The notes under the pieces: model-generated
Database searches by the model: none
What the model was told of the DNA's origin: nothing
What the model saw: only the letters and a program-made list of their open reading frames with translations
In this document: in pieces, positions 18,809 through 27,216 of the stretch
Numbering within the stretch: the first letter of the stretch is position 1
Layout: the number at the start of each line of letters is the position of its first letter
Assembly: GCA_963712485.1 (NCBI GenBank)
Contig: CAVQID010000011.1
Coordinates: 62,001 to 126,000 of the forward strand
Reading direction: 5' to 3'
DNA length: 64,000 bases
Origin: JALORV01 sp963712485
GTDB taxonomy: Bacteria; Pseudomonadota; Gammaproteobacteria; Burkholderiales; Burkholderiaceae_F
Program-made: the position numbers and the translations under genes

Positions 18809-19780
18809 TTGGCCAAGGCAATCCGCTTCCATGAGACCGGCGGTCCGGAAGTCCTCAAGCTCGAGACTCTCGAGGTCGGCGAGCCGGGGGCCGGTCAGGC
18901 GCGCGTGCGCCATGCGTACATCGCGGTCAACTTCATCGACATCTATTTCCGCACCGGCCGCTATCCGCTGCCCCTACCCAACGGGCTGGGCTCGGACGCC
19001 GTCGGCGTGGTCGAGGCCGTCGGCGCCGGCGTGACCGACATCAAGGTCGGCGACCGCGTTGGCTATCTGCTCGGCCCGCAGGGCGCGTATGCGGACGTGC
19101 GGGTGATGCCGGCCGACGTGCTGATCCCGCTGCCGGATGGAATTTCCGACCGTACCGCTGCGACGATCATCATGAAGGGCATGACGGTGCAGTACCTGTT
19201 CCGCCAGGTGTTTCCGCTGAAGGGCGGCGAAACGATCCTGTACCACGCCGCTGCCGGCGGTGTCGGACTGATCGCCTGCCAGTGGGCGCGCGCGATCGGC
19301 GTGACGATGATCGGGACTGTCAGCACTGACGAGAAAGCCGAGATCGCGAAGGCAAACGGCTGTGCCCACACGATCGTCACCAGCCGCGAAGACATCGCCA
19401 AGCGGGTGCGTGAGATCACCGGTGGCAAGGGCGTGCCGGTCGTCTATGACTCGGTCGGCAAGGACACGCTGATGGCCTCGCTCGACAGCTTGCAGGTGCG
19501 CGGCTCTTTCGTGAGCAACGGCACCAGCTCGGGCCCGGTCGTCATCGACTCCACGCTGCTCGCCGTCAAGGGCTCGTTGTGGATGACGCGTCCGGCGATG
19601 GTGCACTACGCGACGCCACGTGCGCATATGCTGAAAATGGCTGATGAGCTGTTCGCGCTGGTGCTGGCGGGCAAGATCACTAGCGAGCCGAAGCAGACGT
19701 TCGCTCTGGCCGAGGCCGCCGCCGCGCATCGCGCGCTCGAATCGCGCAGCACGGTCGGAGCGACCGTGCTGGTGCCCTGA
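18809..19780 (+). CDS. Zinc-independent quinone oxidoreductase (MDR family)
   Basis: A 324-residue NADPH-dependent medium-chain reductase of the QOR/zeta-crystallin type. It begins MAKAIRFHETGGPEVLKLET when read from TTG 18809, which has AGGAG (18798-18802) six bases upstream. It lacks the zinc-binding cysteines of alcohol dehydrogenases and shows the Rossmann motif AAAGGVGLIACQWA followed by IGTVSTDEKA. Such enzymes reduce quinones or the double bond of conjugated enones. It is the fifth gene of the TauD operon. A close paralogue lies at the right end of the window (63428). Confidence 0.92.
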   Translation: MAKAIRFHETGGPEVLKLETLEVGEPGAGQARVRHAYIAVNFIDIYFRTGRYPLPLPNGLGSDAVGVVEAVGAGVTDIKVGDRVGYLLGPQGAYADVRVMPADVLIPLPDGISDRTAATIIMKGMTVQYLFRQVFPLKGGETILYHAAAGGVGLIACQWARAIGVTMIGTVSTDEKAEIAKANGCAHTIVTSREDIAKRVREITGGKGVPVVYDSVGKDTLMASLDSLQVRGSFVSNGTSSGPVVIDSTLLAVKGSLWMTRPAMVHYATPRAHMLKMADELFALVLAGKITSEPKQTFALAEAAAAHRALESRSTVGATVLVP

Positions 19781-19802
19781 CATCACCGGCAGGACATCCG
19801 AA

Positions 19803-21155
19803 ATGCATGCTCACGCGCTCGAATCGAGGAAGGGCCTCGCCGACGAGTACCTTATCGGCAAGGGTCAGGCCTGGTTCGCATTCGCGATGACGATTGCGCT
19901 GATGCTGGTCGACTACATCGACCGGCAGGTGATTGTGTCGCTGTTCCCGTACATGAAGGCCGACTGGGGTCTATCGGACAAGCAGCTCGGCGCGCTGGTG
20001 TCGGTCGTGTCGGTGACGGTGGCGCTGGGTGCGTTGCCGGTGGCACTGATTGCCGACCGTTACAGCCGCGTCAAGAGCATCGTCGTGATGGCCACCGTGT
20101 GGAGCCTGGCGACGATCTCGTGCATGTTCACCCGTGGCTATGGCCAGCTGCTGACGGCGCGCGCCTTCGTCGGCATGGGCGAAGCCGGCTACGGATCGGT
20201 TGGCGCCGCGCTGATCGCCAGCATCTTCCCGGCGCGCATGCGTTCGGCGCTGCTCGCAGGGTTCTTTGCTGCGGCTTCGGTCGGTTCGGTGTTGGGCGTG
20301 ATGCTGGGCGGCTTGATCGCCGCGAAGTGGGGCTGGAAGGCGGCCTTCGGCGTCGTGGGTGTCCCGGGCCTGCTGCTGGCGCTGCTGTATCTGAAGGTAC
20401 GCGATTACCGGACAGTCGACCTCACGCCGGAACTGAACACGGCAACGCAGTCGACCGGCAGCACCGCGAAGTTCATCGCGAAAGCCCTCGTGCGATCGCC
20501 GACGATGCTGTGGGTCTGCCTGGGTGGTGCGTCGCAACTGATCGTCGTATCAGCTCTGTGGTCATGGCTGCCGAGCTTCCTCAACCGCTACCATGACATC
20601 GCACCGGACCAGGCCGCCGTCAAGGCTGCGCTGGTCGTGCTCGCCGGCGCAGTGGGCAGCGTCGTCTGGGGCAGCGTCGTCGACCGCAGCGGCGTGAAAC
20701 GCGCGCGCAACAAGCTGTTCACGATGGCCGCGCTTTGCGTGCTGGCGCTGCTCGTTCTGATGCCGACCCTGGCGGCCACCGGCTCCACGACGTTGACGCC
20801 GGCGAATCAGTTCGCGCTGATCGCAGTCGGCGGATTCCTGATGACCTGCACTGTCGGACCCGTATCCGCGGTGGTCACCGACGTCGTGCACCCCGGCGTG
20901 CGCGCGACCGGCCTTTCGGTGCTGGCGCTGTTCCAGAACCTGCTAGGCCTCGCTGCGGGGCCTTTCATTACAGGCGTTCTCTCGGACGCGCTCGGACTGC
21001 AGAGCGCACTGACGATTGTTCCCGGCTTCGGCCTGCTGGCGGCACTCTTCTTCCTGCTTGCGGCGCGCAGGTACGAGGCCGATATGCAACGCATGCAGAC
21101 GGCTCACATCGAAGTCGACGCCGAGGCCGCGAGGCCCGTCGCACGCCCCGCTTGA
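19803..21155 (+). CDS. MFS transporter
   Basis: A 450-residue major facilitator with twelve predicted helices. Visible MFS motifs are MLVDYIDRQVIVSLFPYMK in helix 1, the loop 2-3 signature ALIADRYSRVKSI and the helix 4 segment ARAFVGMGEAGYGSVGAALI, which resembles spinster-like and aromatic-acid:H+ symporter groups. It follows the quinone reductase by 22 bp and ends the + strand unit, so it probably imports the substrate of the TauD/BKACE pathway. The ATG at 19803 has only a weak ribosome site (ACATCCGA). Confidence 0.9.
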   Translation: MHAHALESRKGLADEYLIGKGQAWFAFAMTIALMLVDYIDRQVIVSLFPYMKADWGLSDKQLGALVSVVSVTVALGALPVALIADRYSRVKSIVVMATVWSLATISCMFTRGYGQLLTARAFVGMGEAGYGSVGAALIASIFPARMRSALLAGFFAAASVGSVLGVMLGGLIAAKWGWKAAFGVVGVPGLLLALLYLKVRDYRTVDLTPELNTATQSTGSTAKFIAKALVRSPTMLWVCLGGASQLIVVSALWSWLPSFLNRYHDIAPDQAAVKAALVVLAGAVGSVVWGSVVDRSGVKRARNKLFTMAALCVLALLVLMPTLAATGSTTLTPANQFALIAVGGFLMTCTVGPVSAVVTDVVHPGVRATGLSVLALFQNLLGLAAGPFITGVLSDALGLQSALTIVPGFGLLAALFFLLAARRYEADMQRMQTAHIEVDAEAARPVARPA

Positions 21156-21268
21156 GCTGCCGGCGCGACTGTTGCACGGGCCGGTGCCGCCGTCCTCCGT
21201 TCAGCAAGACGTCCGCGGGTCCCGGGACGGCAGCGCTTTTGTCGTGACGCCGGCGCGGGCCCGTCGGC

Positions 21269-21286
21269 GATCAGGCAAGCCTGATC
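21269..21286. terminator. Candidate bidirectional hairpin between convergent operons
   Basis: Perfect inverted repeat GATCAGGC-AA-GCCTGATC between the + strand MFS gene and the minus-strand DsbA-like gene, overlapping the latter's stop codon. There is no clear U tract on either strand, so it is a candidate only. Confidence 0.35.
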
Positions 21287-21923
21287 AGGCTAGAGTGGGC
21301 GCCGCGGCGATCTCGCGCAGAGCCTGTTCGAACATCTCGGCGGACTGCGCCCCTTGGATCAGGTGCCGGCCATCGATGACGACCGACGGCACCGAACGGA
21401 TGCCGAGCGCCGACCAGTACTGCACCCGCGCGCGCACATCGTCGCCGAACTCGCCGCGCTCGAGGATCGCGCGCGCGCGCGTCGCGGCCAGTCCCGCCTC
21501 GGCGGCGGCGCGAAGCAGCACCTCTAGCGCCCCGGGATTTTCGCCGCGGACATGGTATGCGCCGAGCAGCGCATGCTTCAGTTCACGCTGCCGGCCCTCG
21601 AGCCCCGCCCAGTGCAGCAGGCGATGCGCATCGAACGTATTCCACACCCGGGTGCGCACGCCGAAGTTCAGTCCGACCTCGGCCGCCCGCTGACGGATCA
21701 GCGTCTGCCGCGCCGCCAGCTCCGCACGGGTCGAACCGTACTTTCGTGTGGCGTAGTGCGCGATGTCCTCGCCCTCGTGGGGCATCTCGGGGTTGAGTTC
21801 GAATGGCTGCAGCGTCAGTTCGACCGGCACGCCGGGACCCAGCCGTGCGATCGCCCGCTCCAGGCTCACCAGGCCGATCGCACACCACGGGCAGGTGACG
21901 TCCGATATGAAATCGATCTTCAT
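21285..21923 (-). CDS. DsbA/FrnE-family thiol oxidoreductase
   Basis: A 212-residue cytosolic thioredoxin-fold protein of the FrnE-like DsbA group. The active site is C11-P-W-C14 (MKIDFISDVTCPWCAIGL), and the cis-proline region is visible as SVPSVVIDGRHLIQGAQ near the C-terminus. It has no signal peptide, so it acts in the cytoplasm; relatives catalyse disulfide or polyketide isomerisation. The start at 21923 matches the family N-terminus. It lies 28 bp downstream of the acyl-CoA dehydrogenase gene and is the last gene of the minus-strand lipid operon. Confidence 0.9.
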   Translation of the reverse strand: MKIDFISDVTCPWCAIGLVSLERAIARLGPGVPVELTLQPFELNPEMPHEGEDIAHYATRKYGSTRAELAARQTLIRQRAAEVGLNFGVRTRVWNTFDAHRLLHWAGLEGRQRELKHALLGAYHVRGENPGALEVLLRAAAEAGLAATRARAILERGEFGDDVRARVQYWSALGIRSVPSVVIDGRHLIQGAQSAEMFEQALREIAAAPTLA

Positions 21924-21951
21924 CGTAGCGACTGCAGCTTCCCGAGGTCGG

Positions 21952-23742
21952 TCAATACGCCTCGAGGGGCAGCTCGGTGACGCCGGCTGCCCCCTCGACG
22001 ACGCTGTCGCGCAGTCCGGGCACGCGACTGAGGATGTGATCCGCATAGAAGCGCGCGGTCACGACCTTCGCGCGCATGAAGTCGACGTCGACACCCTCGG
22101 CAATGCGCTGCTCGGCCACCAGCAGCGCGCGTGCCATCTGCCAGCCCGCCACCAGATTGCCGCCCAGCATCAGGTAAGGCACCGAGCCGGCGAACACCGC
22201 ATTCGGATCGCTCTTCGCGTTGGCGAGAACGAATTCGACGACGTCGAGGAACGCGCGCCGTGCGGCCGTCAGGCGTTTGGCCATCGCCCGCGCCGCCACG
22301 CTGTCCCGCTTCAGCAGTTCACCCTCGGTCGCCTCGATCTGTGCCGCGAGCGCGCGTGCGGTCTTGCCGCCGTCGCGCAGCGTCTTGCGGCCGACGAGGT
22401 CGTTGGCCTGAATCGCGGTGGTGCCTTCATAGATCGTCAGGATCTTGGCGTCGCGCAGGTACTGCGCCGCGCCGGTCTCCTCGATGAAGCCCATGCCGCC
22501 ATGCACCTGCACACCGAGGCTGGCAGCTTCGAGGCTCGTCTCGGTGGCGAAGCCCTTGTGCAGCGGCACCAGGAATTCATAGAACGCCGCGCTGCGTTTG
22601 CGCACGTCGGCATCAGCATGCGCGTGTGCCATGTCGTACGCAGCAGCCGCGACGGTTGCGACCGCCCGGCAACCCTCGCTCAGCGCGCGCATCGTCATCA
22701 GCATGCGTCGAACGTCGGGATGGTGGATGATCGGTGCAGCTCCGGGCGTCGAACCGTCGACCGGACGGGACTGCACACGATCGCGCGCGTACGCCACCGC
22801 CTTCTGGTAGGCGCGCTCGCTGACCGCGACGCCCTGCACGCCAACACCGTAGCGGGCGGCATTCATCATGATGAACATGTACTCCAGGCCGCGGTTCTCC
22901 TCGCCGATCAGGTAGCCGATCGCGCCGCCGTGGTCGCCGAACTGCAGCACCGCGGTCGGGCTCGCCTTGATGCCGAGCTTGTGCTCGATGCTGACGCACT
23001 GCACGTCATTGCGCGCGCCGGTCGACCCGTCGGCGTTTAGCAGGAACTTCGGCACGACAAATAATGAAATGCCTCTGACGCCCTCCGGGGCGCCCGCCAC
23101 GCGGGCCAGCACCAGATGGACGATGTTTTCAGCCATGTCGTGATCGCCGTACGTGATGAAGATCTTCGTGCCGGAAAGCTTGTAGGTGCCGTCTCCCTGC
23201 GACTCGGCGCGGGTGCGCACCAGCGCGAGGTCGCTGCCGGCCTGCGGCTCGGTGAGATTCATCGTCCCGGTCCACTCGCCCGACAGCAGCTTCGGTATCC
23301 ACGTCTGCTGCAGCTCGGGCGATCCTGCCGTCAGCAGCGCTTCGATGGCACCGTCGGTCAGCAACGGGCACAGCGCAAAGCTCAGGTTCGCACTGTTGCT
23401 GATCTCGATACAGGCGCCGCCGATCACCTTTGGCAGTCCCTGCCCGCCGAACTCGATCGGGTGTTGCAGCCCCTGCCAGCCGCCCTCGGCGTATTGCCGG
23501 AACGCGTCCTTGAAGCCCGGCGTCATCGTGACCTTGCCGTCCTGCCAGGTCGACGGGTTCTTGTCGCCTTCCCAGTTCAGCGGCGCAACCACGTCTTCAT
23601 TCAGGCGGGCGCACTCTTCGAGGACCGCCTGCGCGGTCTCGTAGCCGGCGTCCTCGAAGCCCGGCAGTTGCGCCACCGCATCAAGGTCGGCGAGTTCGCG
23701 CATGCAGAACAGCATGTCTTTCAGTGGGGCACGGTAGGTCAT
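21952..23742 (-). CDS. Acyl-CoA dehydrogenase (large, about 600 residues)
   Basis: A 596-residue FAD flavoprotein carrying out the first step of beta-oxidation. It has the N-terminal extension MTYRAPLKDMLFCMRELADL seen in the FadE-like and 3-methylmercaptopropionyl-CoA dehydrogenase group, the FAD/substrate motifs TEPQAGSDLALVRT and KIFITYGDHDMAENIVHLVLAR, the helix with GVQVHGGMGFIEETGAAQYLRD, and an extra C-terminal helical domain. The start codon overlaps the phaZ stop codon by four bases (ATGA), so translation is coupled. Chain-length preference cannot be read from sequence; operon mates suggest medium-chain or branched acyl-CoA. Confidence 0.92.
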   Translation of the reverse strand: MTYRAPLKDMLFCMRELADLDAVAQLPGFEDAGYETAQAVLEECARLNEDVVAPLNWEGDKNPSTWQDGKVTMTPGFKDAFRQYAEGGWQGLQHPIEFGGQGLPKVIGGACIEISNSANLSFALCPLLTDGAIEALLTAGSPELQQTWIPKLLSGEWTGTMNLTEPQAGSDLALVRTRAESQGDGTYKLSGTKIFITYGDHDMAENIVHLVLARVAGAPEGVRGISLFVVPKFLLNADGSTGARNDVQCVSIEHKLGIKASPTAVLQFGDHGGAIGYLIGEENRGLEYMFIMMNAARYGVGVQGVAVSERAYQKAVAYARDRVQSRPVDGSTPGAAPIIHHPDVRRMLMTMRALSEGCRAVATVAAAAYDMAHAHADADVRKRSAAFYEFLVPLHKGFATETSLEAASLGVQVHGGMGFIEETGAAQYLRDAKILTIYEGTTAIQANDLVGRKTLRDGGKTARALAAQIEATEGELLKRDSVAARAMAKRLTAARRAFLDVVEFVLANAKSDPNAVFAGSVPYLMLGGNLVAGWQMARALLVAEQRIAEGVDVDFMRAKVVTARFYADHILSRVPGLRDSVVEGAAGVTELPLEAY

Positions 23743-24623
23743 CGAGTGTCTCCTGGTTCGACAAGCGACGGTCGCTGCGCAGCGCGTCGCGGGTTGACGT
23801 CGGTCCGGGCGCGGCGGTGAGGTCGCGCCAGGAACTGCTCCACTCGCCGCGCGATTTCCGCGGCACGAGTGAGGACGAAGAGGTGGCCGCAGTCGATCGT
23901 TTCGACGACGGCGTTCGGCATTCGCGCCGCAAGGATGCGGCCATTGATCGGAGGCACGATCGGATCGTCGGCGCCCATCAGGATCAATGTCGGCAAGTGG
24001 ATGCGGTGCAGTCGGTGCCAGCTGGTCCAGCCCCAGGCCGCGAGCAACTGGTAAAAATAGCCGGCGTGACTCGGACTGCGCAATGCCTCCGCGTGAACAC
24101 GCAGCAACTCGCGTTCGGTGCGCAGGATGCCGCCGTACAGTTCGCCGCCGATCTTCATCAGGTGTGCCGGATCGAGGTAGCGGCGCGGACTCATCAGCTT
24201 GCGCAGCACCGCCGGCGGTCCGGGCAGCATCACGAAGCCGGCGCTGGTCGCTGCCAATGTGAGCGTGCGGCAGCGGCGCGGATGACGGATCGCGAATTCC
24301 TGCGCGGCCGCACCACCCCACGAGACGCCGAAAACATCGACCTCTTCGAGCTTCAGCAGATCGAGCAGTGCGGCCGCCAGATCCGCCACTTGCCGCAGCC
24401 GATACGGCAGCAACGGCGTGGGCGAATCACCGACGCCGGGCACGTCGAAGGTGATGACGCGCGTGCGCCTGAACTGGGCTGCGAAGGACCGCACCGTTTC
24501 GACACTGGCCCCAATCCCGTTGAAGAGCAGCAGCACGCGCCGAGCGCGCGGGGCCCCGCCCTCGGCCACGCGCAGTTCCTGCGCGCCGATGGTGACGCGG
24601 CGGGTCTGCAGTTGCGGGATCAT
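23739..24623 (-). CDS. phaZ: Intracellular poly(3-hydroxyalkanoate) depolymerase (PhaZ-type alpha/beta hydrolase)
   Basis: A 294-residue alpha/beta hydrolase whose sequence follows medium-chain-length PHA depolymerases closely: LLLFNGIGAS, ITFDVPGVGDSPTP, the nucleophile Ser101 in GVSWGGAAAQEFA, LAATSAGFVMLPG, SPRRYLDP, and the acid and base Asp219/220 (GADDPIVP) and His247 (CGHLFVLTRA). It would mobilise stored PHA to hydroxy acids on granules in the cytosol. It starts 19 bp after phaC and overlaps the acyl-CoA dehydrogenase gene by 4 bp. In Pseudomonas phaZ lies between two phaC genes; here there is a single phaC. Confidence 0.88.
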   Translation of the reverse strand: MIPQLQTRRVTIGAQELRVAEGGAPRARRVLLLFNGIGASVETVRSFAAQFRRTRVITFDVPGVGDSPTPLLPYRLRQVADLAAALLDLLKLEEVDVFGVSWGGAAAQEFAIRHPRRCRTLTLAATSAGFVMLPGPPAVLRKLMSPRRYLDPAHLMKIGGELYGGILRTERELLRVHAEALRSPSHAGYFYQLLAAWGWTSWHRLHRIHLPTLILMGADDPIVPPINGRILAARMPNAVVETIDCGHLFVLTRAAEIARRVEQFLARPHRRARTDVNPRRAAQRPSLVEPGDTR

Positions 24624-24642
24624 TCGGTGCGCCGTTCGCACA

Positions 24643-26382
24643 TCAGCCCGGCGCGTGCACGTAGGTGCCCGGTGCCGCGGCCAGCGGCCTGTACGTGGGC
24701 GATCCAAGTTTGCGCGGCGCCGGCCGTCCCGCATCCGACCGCGCTGCCAGCCACTGAGCCAGATGCGGCCACCAGGTTCCCTCGTGCAGCGAGGCGCCCG
24801 CGGCGAACGCCTGCGGCGTGGCGTGTGCGCCGTCGTTGGTTGAATACGCGCTCTTCCTTCCACCGGGCGGATTGACGATCGACTGCACATGCCCGCTCGA
24901 GCTGAGCACGAAGTGGCTCGCGCCGCCCAGCAGCCGGCGCGTCTGATAGCAGCCTTCCCACGGGGTGATGTGGTCGGTCGTGCCGCCGAGGATGAAGCTG
25001 TCGCACTTCACCGCGCCAAGGTTCAGCGGACGCCCGCCGATGCGCACTCCGCCTGGGGTCGCGAAGGCATTGGATTCGAGCAGCGCGATGAAGTCCGCGT
25101 GCAGCCGCGCCGGCAGGCGCGTCGTGTCCGAGTTCCAGTACAACACGTCGAAGGCCGGCGGCGCCTTGCCGAGCAGGTAGTTGTTGACCCAGTAGTTCCA
25201 GATCAGCTCGTTCGGGCGCAGCCACGCGAACACCTTCGCCAGGTCCTTGCCCTTCAGCACGCCGCGCGCGCGGGACAGCGTGCGTGCCAGATCGAGCGTT
25301 TCGAGGTTCGCAAACAGGCCCATGGAGCTGTCGGCGATGCCGTCGATGTCGAGGATGGCGACGAGCAACGTCAGAGTGCGCGCCCAGTTCAGCCCTTTCG
25401 CGGCGAGATACGCCAGCAGCGCCGCGGCGGTGATGCCGCCCGAGCAGGCGCCCATCACGTGCAGCTGGTCGACTCCGGCGATGCGACGCGTCACGCCCAT
25501 CGCCTTCTCAAGCGCCAGCACGTAGGTCGCGAGACCCCACTCGGCCTCGCTTTCTCCCGGATTGAACCAGCTGACGATGTACACCTGATGGCCCTGCTTC
25601 AACAGGTATTCGATCAGGCTGCGTCCCGGCGCCAGATCCCACACGTAGAACTTGTTGATCTGCGGCGGCACAATGAAGATCGGCGTGCCGTGCACCTTCT
25701 GGGTTTGCGGCTGGTACTGGATCAGTTCGAGCGTAGCGTCGCGGTAGACAACGGCCCCCGGCGTCAACGCAAGGTTCTCGCCGACGCCGAACTTCGAGGC
25801 ATCGACCGACGATGGCAGCAAGCCATTGCGGCGCCAGTCGGCGATCAGGTTGCGAGCGCCTTGCGCCAGATTGCCACCGCCGGTTTCCAACGTCCGCTTG
25901 AGCGCCGCGGGATTCAGCAGCGTATTGGTCGGCGCAAGCGTGTCTGCCAGTATCCCGAGCAGCATCTTTGCACGCGCCTCGTCGCGCGGCGACAGCGCAA
26001 GTTCCTCGATCCACCGCTGCGACTCCGACGCCAGCGCCAGGTAGACCTGCAGCAGCCGCCGGTACAACGGATTCTCACGCCACGCGGGGTCCTCGAAGCG
26101 ACGGTCCGCTGTGGGTGGTTCGACGACCGTGCGGCCGCGCAGCGCTCCGACCAGTCCGGCGCCAACGCGCCTGGCGGTCGACACCGACTTCCCCGGTTGC
26201 TTCAGCGCCGCCTTGAGAAAGGCCGACATCGACGCGCTCAGTCGCGGCGACGTCCTCGTCAATTCCGGGCTGATCAGTGCAGAGCCGTCACCGGTCGAAG
26301 CCGTTGCGCTGCGACGCGATGACCTGCTGCCGCGACCCGCCGCTGCTTTCCGCGGTCGCGTCGTGGCTGTCCCGACCGTCAT
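24643..26382 (-). CDS. phaC: Class II-like poly(3-hydroxyalkanoate) synthase
   Basis: A 579-residue PHA polymerase that joins (R)-3-hydroxyacyl-CoA units on granule surfaces. The lipase-like box is GACSGG with nucleophile Cys313; Asp470 (GTTDHITPW) and His498 (SSSGHVQSIVNPPG) complete the triad. The PTNTLLNPAALKR segment and the absence of a need for PhaE or PhaR are features of class II enzymes. The ATG at 26382 overlaps the maoC stop codon (ATGA). The first 55 residues are basic and low-complexity. Being cotranscribed with a MaoC hydratase, PhaZ and an acyl-CoA dehydrogenase, it implies a direct line from beta-oxidation intermediates to storage polymer. Confidence 0.93.
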   Translation of the reverse strand: MTVGTATTRPRKAAAGRGSRSSRRSATASTGDGSALISPELTRTSPRLSASMSAFLKAALKQPGKSVSTARRVGAGLVGALRGRTVVEPPTADRRFEDPAWRENPLYRRLLQVYLALASESQRWIEELALSPRDEARAKMLLGILADTLAPTNTLLNPAALKRTLETGGGNLAQGARNLIADWRRNGLLPSSVDASKFGVGENLALTPGAVVYRDATLELIQYQPQTQKVHGTPIFIVPPQINKFYVWDLAPGRSLIEYLLKQGHQVYIVSWFNPGESEAEWGLATYVLALEKAMGVTRRIAGVDQLHVMGACSGGITAAALLAYLAAKGLNWARTLTLLVAILDIDGIADSSMGLFANLETLDLARTLSRARGVLKGKDLAKVFAWLRPNELIWNYWVNNYLLGKAPPAFDVLYWNSDTTRLPARLHADFIALLESNAFATPGGVRIGGRPLNLGAVKCDSFILGGTTDHITPWEGCYQTRRLLGGASHFVLSSSGHVQSIVNPPGGRKSAYSTNDGAHATPQAFAAGASLHEGTWWPHLAQWLAARSDAGRPAPRKLGSPTYRPLAAAPGTYVHAPG

Positions 26383-26849
26383 GCCAGCACCATTCCGAGC
26401 GACTCGGCCACCATCACCTTCTGTTCCGGCACATCGGCATTGAAGGCCGTATTGGTGCAGCGGACCAGGAATCGTCCCGCACCCTTCTCTTCCACGGCAC
26501 TCAGTTCCACTCGCATCACGAGCGACGTGCCGGCTGCGACCGGCGCAAGGAAGCGAACCTTTTCGATGCCGTAGTTGAGCACGCTGCGCGCATCCTGCGG
26601 ATACACACCCAGCTCGTACTGCGCCGCCGGAATCAGCGACAACACCAGCAGGCCGTGGGCAATCGTGGACCCGAACGGGCTTTCGGCGCGGGCACGCTGC
26701 ACGTCGACGTGAATCCACTGATCGTCGCCGGTGCACTGCGCAAACTGGTCGATGCGGGCCTGGTCGATGCATACCGGACTCGACACCCCGAAGACGTGGC
26801 CGATGTTCGACGGAAGGGTTGCGGCGTGATAGTTCTCTGGGGCGGCCAT
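26379..26849 (-). CDS. MaoC-like (R)-specific enoyl-CoA hydratase (PhaJ/NodN type)
   Basis: A 156-residue single hot-dog-fold hydratase. The catalytic hydratase-2 motif is visible as D42-x4-H47 in TGDDQWIHVD, followed by the FGSTIAHGLLVLSL segment. Such enzymes hydrate trans-2-enoyl-CoA to the (R)-3-hydroxyacyl-CoA that PHA synthases use. The overlap of its stop codon with the phaC start codon makes that role likely here. The ATG at 26849 gives a short N-terminal region like that of NodN-type MaoC proteins. Confidence 0.9.
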   Translation of the reverse strand: MAAPENYHAATLPSNIGHVFGVSSPVCIDQARIDQFAQCTGDDQWIHVDVQRARAESPFGSTIAHGLLVLSLIPAAQYELGVYPQDARSVLNYGIEKVRFLAPVAAGTSLVMRVELSAVEEKGAGRFLVRCTNTAFNADVPEQKVMVAESLGMVLA

Positions 26850-26880
26850 GCGAGATCCCTGTTGGTGGCGCTCCGCGATG

Positions 26881-27201
26881 CTACGCAGGCAGCGGCGCGA
26901 GGTCGACTTCGATGCGGCCCTCGTTCAGCCGCACCGGAAAGGTACGGACCCGGAGGCCCGCAGTGCCGCGTTGACATCCCGAGGCGAGATCGAAACGAAG
27001 TCCATGCGCCGGACACTGCAACATGGTTCGGTCCAGTCGTCCGAGGACGAGTGAGCCGCCGGCGTGCGGACAGCTGTCTTCGATCGCGTAGCAGGTGCCT
27101 TTCAGGCTGAAGAGCGCGACCGACTGTCCGTCCCGGCGCACCAGGCGGCGCGCGCCGTCTCTGAACTCCTCGGCAGCGACCACGTCGATCCAGTTCGACA
27201 T
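26881..27201 (-). CDS. Rieske [2Fe-2S] ferredoxin-like protein
   Basis: A 106-residue single-domain Rieske protein. The cluster ligands are C44-P-H46 and C63-x2-H66 (CPAHG), with the two loops 16 residues apart, as in NirD-like and dioxygenase ferredoxins. It has no signal peptide. It sits 15 bp downstream of the RND gene and 31 bp upstream of maoC, so it belongs to the same operon and probably passes electrons to an oxygenase or reductase of the pathway. The partner oxygenase is not in the same operon; the TauD enzymes across the region do not need a ferredoxin. Confidence 0.9.
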   Translation of the reverse strand: MSNWIDVVAAEEFRDGARRLVRRDGQSVALFSLKGTCYAIEDSCPHAGGSLVLGRLDRTMLQCPAHGLRFDLASGCQRGTAGLRVRTFPVRLNEGRIEVDLAPLPA

Positions 27202-27216
27202 GACTCGCGCTGCGGC

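Noticed and set aside
24889..26322. A 477-codon + strand open frame opposite phaC
   Set aside because: Antisense to a well-supported PHA synthase; composition is that of a reading-frame shadow.
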